Notes under the pieces: generated by a model | The model's input: the letters and a program-made list of their open reading frames with translations, nothing else | What the model was told of the DNA's origin: nothing | Databases searched by the model: none | Program-made: the position numbers and the translations under genes | In this document: one piece after another, positions 60,307 through 64,000 of the stretch | Layout: each line of letters begins with the position of its first letter | How positions within the stretch are numbered: the first letter of the stretch is position 1 | Assembly (NCBI GenBank): GCA_030180135.1 | Contig: CM058237.1 | Coordinates: 106,655,904-106,719,903, forward strand | DNA length: 64,000 bases | Direction: 5' to 3' | DNA from: Orychophragmus violaceus | Lineage: Eukaryota > Streptophyta > Magnoliopsida > Brassicales > Brassicaceae

Positions 60307-63300
60307 ATCCTGACCAGATGCACCGCTGAGAAGGATTCTAAGGCCAAAATGCAAGTTTCCATGACCCAGGAAGAATTGGATCGAGTTTTTTTGAAACTAT
60401 CATGACCAAAACCCTTAAAATGGGATATAAAAGAGGTCTGGTGAAGAAATTGGTGGAAAACAAATGACCCGAAAAACCCGTCTATACACCGTGGGAAGGT
60501 TATAGCCTACCGAGAACAAGGGTTCCATGACCCGAAAAAAATTGACTCGAGTTTTTTTGAAACTATCAAGACCCAAACCTCTCAAATGGATAACAAAGAG
60601 GTCTGGTGAAGAAATTGGTGGAAAAAATAATGACGGGATAGGATAAACTGATTCTATCCACCGGGGGAAGGATCCTAAGGCCAAAACATCCTAATGGACT
60701 GACGGGAAGGAATATCTCGGCCATACTGATTGACGGGATGGATTATCATGACCGGATGAACCGCCGGGAAGGATCCTAAGGCCAAAAAACCACCCTAACG
60801 GGATGGAAACGAACTGACGTGAAGGACTATCTCGGCTATACTGACTAACGGGATGGAAACGAACTGACGGGAAGGACTATCTCGGCCATACTGACTAACG
60901 GGATGGATTATCCTGACCAGATGCACCGCCGAGAAGGATTCTAAGGCCAAAATGCAAGTTTCCATGACCCAGGAAGAATTGGATCGAGTTTTTTTGAAAC
61001 TATCATGACCAAAACCCTTAAAATGGGATATAAAAGAGGTCTGGTGAAGAAATTGGTGGAAAACAAATGACCCGAAAAACCCGTCTATACACCGTGGGAA
61101 GGTTATAGCCTACCGAGAACCAAGGTTCCATGACCCGAAAAAAATTGACTCGAATTTTTTTGAAACTATCAAGACCCAAACCTCTCAAATGGATAAAAAA
61201 GAGGTCTGGTGAAGAAATTGGTGGAAAAAACACTGACGGGATAGGATAAAATGATTCTATCCACCGGGGGAAGGATCCTAAGGCCAAAACCTCCTAATGG
61301 ACTGAAGGGAAGGACTATCTCGGCCATACTGACTAACGGGATGGATTATCCTGACCAGATGCACCGCCGAGAAGGATTCTAAGGCCAAAATGCAAGTTTC
61401 CATGACCCAGGAAGAATTGGATCGAGTTTTTTTTGAAACTATCATGACCAAAACCCTTAAAATGGGATATAAAAGAGGTCTGGTGAAGAAATTGGTGGAA
61501 AACAAATGACCCGAAAAACCCGTCTATACACCGTGGGAACGTTATAGCCTACCGAGAACCAAGGTTCCATGACCCGAAAAAAATTGACTCGAGTTTTTTT
61601 GAAACTATCAAGACCCAAACCTCTCAAATGGATAACAAAGAGGTCTGGTGAAGAAATTGGTGGAAAAAAATAATGACGGGATAGGATAAACTGATTCTAT
61701 CCACCGGGGGAAGGATCCTAAGGCCAAAACATCCTAATGGACTGACGGGAAGGAATATCTCGGCCATACTGATTGACGGGATGGATTATCATGACCGGAT
61801 GAACCGCCGGGAAGGATCCTAAGGCCAAAAAACCACCCTAACGGGATGGAAACGAACTGACGTGAAGGACTATCTCGGCCATACTGACTAACGGGATGGA
61901 AACGAACTGACGGGAAGGACTATCTCGGCCATACTGACTAACGGGATGGATTATCCTGACCAGATGCACCGCCGAGAAGGATTCTAAGGCCAAAATGCAA
62001 GTTTCCATGACCCAGGAAGAATTGGATCGAGTTTTTTTGAAACTATCATGACCAAAACCCTTAAAATGGGATATAAAAGAGGTCTGGTGAAGAAATTGGT
62101 GGAAAACAAATGACCCGAAAAACCCGTCTATACACCGTGGGAAGGTTATAGCCTACCGAGAACCAAGGTTCCATGACCCGAAAAAAATTGACTCGAGTTT
62201 TTTTGAAACTATCAAGACCCAAACCTCTCAAATGGATAAAAAAGAGGTCTGGTGAAGAAATTGGTGGAAAAAACACTGACGGGATAGGATAAACTGATTC
62301 TATCCACCGGGGGAAGGATCCTAAGGCCAAAACCTCCTAATGGACTGACGGGAAGGACTATCTCGGCCATACTGACTAACGGGATGGATTATCCTGACCA
62401 GATGCACCGCCGAGAAGGATTCTAAGGCCAAAATGCAAGTTTCCATGACCCAGGAAGAATTGGATCGAGTTTTTTTGAAACTATCATGACCAAAACCCTT
62501 AAAATGGGATAACAAAGAGGTCTGGGGAAGAAATTGGTGGAAAAAACAATGACGGGATAGGATAAACTGATTCTATCCACCGGGGGAAGGATCCAAAGGC
62601 CAAAACCTCCTAATGGACTGACGGGAAGGACTATCTCGGCCATACTGACTAACGGGATGTATTATCCTGACCAGATGCACCGCCGAGAAAAATTCTAAGG
62701 CCAAAATGCAAGTTTCCATGAGCCAGGAAGAATTGGATCGAGTTTTTTTGAAACTATCATGACCAAAACCCTTAAAATGGGATATAAAAGAGGTCTGGTG
62801 AAGAAATTGGTGGAAAACAAATGACCCGAAAAACCCGTCTATACACCGTGGGAAGGTTATAGCCTACCGAGAACCAAGGTTCCTTGATCCGAAAAAATTG
62901 ACTCGAGTTTTTTTTAAACTATCAAGACCCAAACCTCTCAAATGGATAACAAAGAGGTCTGGTGAAGAAATTGGTGGAAAAAACAATGACGGGGTAGGAT
63001 AAACTGATTTTATCCACCGGGGGAAGGATCCTAAGGCCAAAACCTCCTAATGGACTGACGGGAAGGACTATCTCGGCCATACTGACTAACGGGATGGATT
63101 ATCCTGACCAGATGCACCACCGAGAAGGATTCTAAGGCCAAAATGCAAGTTTCCATGACCCAGGAAGAATTGGATCGAGTTTTTTTGAAACTATCATGAC
63201 CAAAACCCTTAAAATGGGATATAAAAGAGGTCTGGTGAAGAAATTGGTGGAAAACAAATTACCCGAAAAACCCGTCTATACACCGTGGGAAGGTTATAGC

Positions 63301-64000
63301 CTACCGAGAACCAAGGTTCCTTGACCCGAAAAAATTGACTCGAGTTTTTTTGAAACTATCAAGACCCAAACCTCTCAAATGGATAACAAAGAGGTCTAGT
63401 GAAGAACTTGGTGGAAAAAACAATGACGGGATAGGATAAACTGATTCTATCCACCGGGGGAAGGATCCTAAGGCCAAAACCTCCTAATGGACTGACGGGA
63501 AGGACTATCTCGGCCATACTGACTAACGGGATGGATTATCCTGACCAGATGCACCGCCGAGAAGGATTCTAAGGCCAAAATGCAAGTTTCCATGACCCAA
63601 GAAGAATTGGATCGAGTTTTTTTGAAACTATCATGACCAAAACCCTTAAAATGGGATATAAAAGAGGTCTGGTGAAGAAATTGGTGGAAAACAAATGACC
63701 CGAAAAACCCGTCTATACACCATGGGAAGGTTATAGCCTACCGAGAACCAAGGTCCCTTGACCCGAAAAAATTGACTCGAGTTTTTTTGAAACTATCAAG
63801 ACCCAAACCTCTCAAATGGATAACAAAGAGGTCTGGTGAAGAAATTGGTGGAAAAAACAATGACGGGATAGGATAAACTGATTCTATCCACCGGGGGAAG
63901 GATCCTAAGGCCAAAACATCCTAATGGACTGACGGGAAGGAATATCTCGGCCATACTGATTGACGGGATGGATTATCATGACCGGATGAACCGTCGGGGA

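Larger units (their letters stand above)
37298..64000 (+). repeat. Satellite array, block 3
   Basis: Uninterrupted satellite to the window edge, in the same orientation as the other blocks. It includes the 2219-bp tandem pair, the 3772-bp duplication and a near-identical copy of the left part of the window. No gene, RNA or other mobile element is visible in these 26.7 kb. Confidence 0.97.
41843..64000 (+). repeat. Right copy of a >22-kb segmental duplication of the array
   Basis: Variant-sharing offsets are 41842/41843 for 1 to about 6.67 kb, 46053/46054 for about 6.67-10.7 kb, 46080 (then 46076 after a 4-bp deletion near 59387) up to 14230, and 38685/38686 for 21617-25314. Every jump is explained: single-base indels, the 26-bp deletion cluster at 10.7-10.9 kb, 4210 bp of extra satellite in the right copy (3772 + 438), and the 7391 bp of retrotransposon 1 plus target duplication. 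Confidence 0.88.

Overview
This window looks like heterochromatic DNA from a flowering plant, probably a eudicot. About 49 kb is one tandem satellite array. It is interrupted by two Ty1/copia LTR retrotransposons of plant type: TG...CA ends, a primer-binding site for initiator Met-tRNA, 5-bp target duplications, and a Gag with one CCHC zinc knuckle. I see no ordinary host gene, rRNA, tRNA or CRISPR array. The species and the satellite family cannot be named from sequence alone.

Layout: satellite 1-14230; retrotransposon 1 (14231-21616); satellite 21617-29974; retrotransposon 2 (29975-37297); satellite 37298-64000. The basic satellite unit is about 438 bp and is a composite. Half B (165 bp) and half A (272 bp) share a start module (a T-tract followed by GAAACTATC) and an end module; half A carries about 100 bp of extra, partly duplicated end module. 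Longer units of about 603 and 672 bp and shorter units of about 273 bp occur in characteristic blocks. The array grew by nested duplications, visible as constant offsets between variant-sharing copies: 1040, 2219, 3772 and 4213 bp. A large duplication also links 1-25314 (minus retrotransposon 1) with 41843-64000.

The two retrotransposons belong to one family but to two subfamilies. In each, the two LTRs look identical by eye and the target duplications are perfect. A paralogous empty site for each insertion is present in this window, so both insertions are younger than the satellite duplications around them. Only gag is open. Downstream lies a recognisable but stop-ridden pol relic (protease, integrase, reverse transcriptase, RNase H). 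Several disabling stops are shared by both elements, so the lineage was already non-autonomous when it spread and must have used enzymes from another element.

The most interesting points are LTR hairpins whose stems differ between the subfamilies by compensatory base changes, a conserved candidate leader intron ending just before the gag ATG, and a GC-rich, CpG-rich, highly variable block in the leader. All comparisons were made by eye and need alignment.
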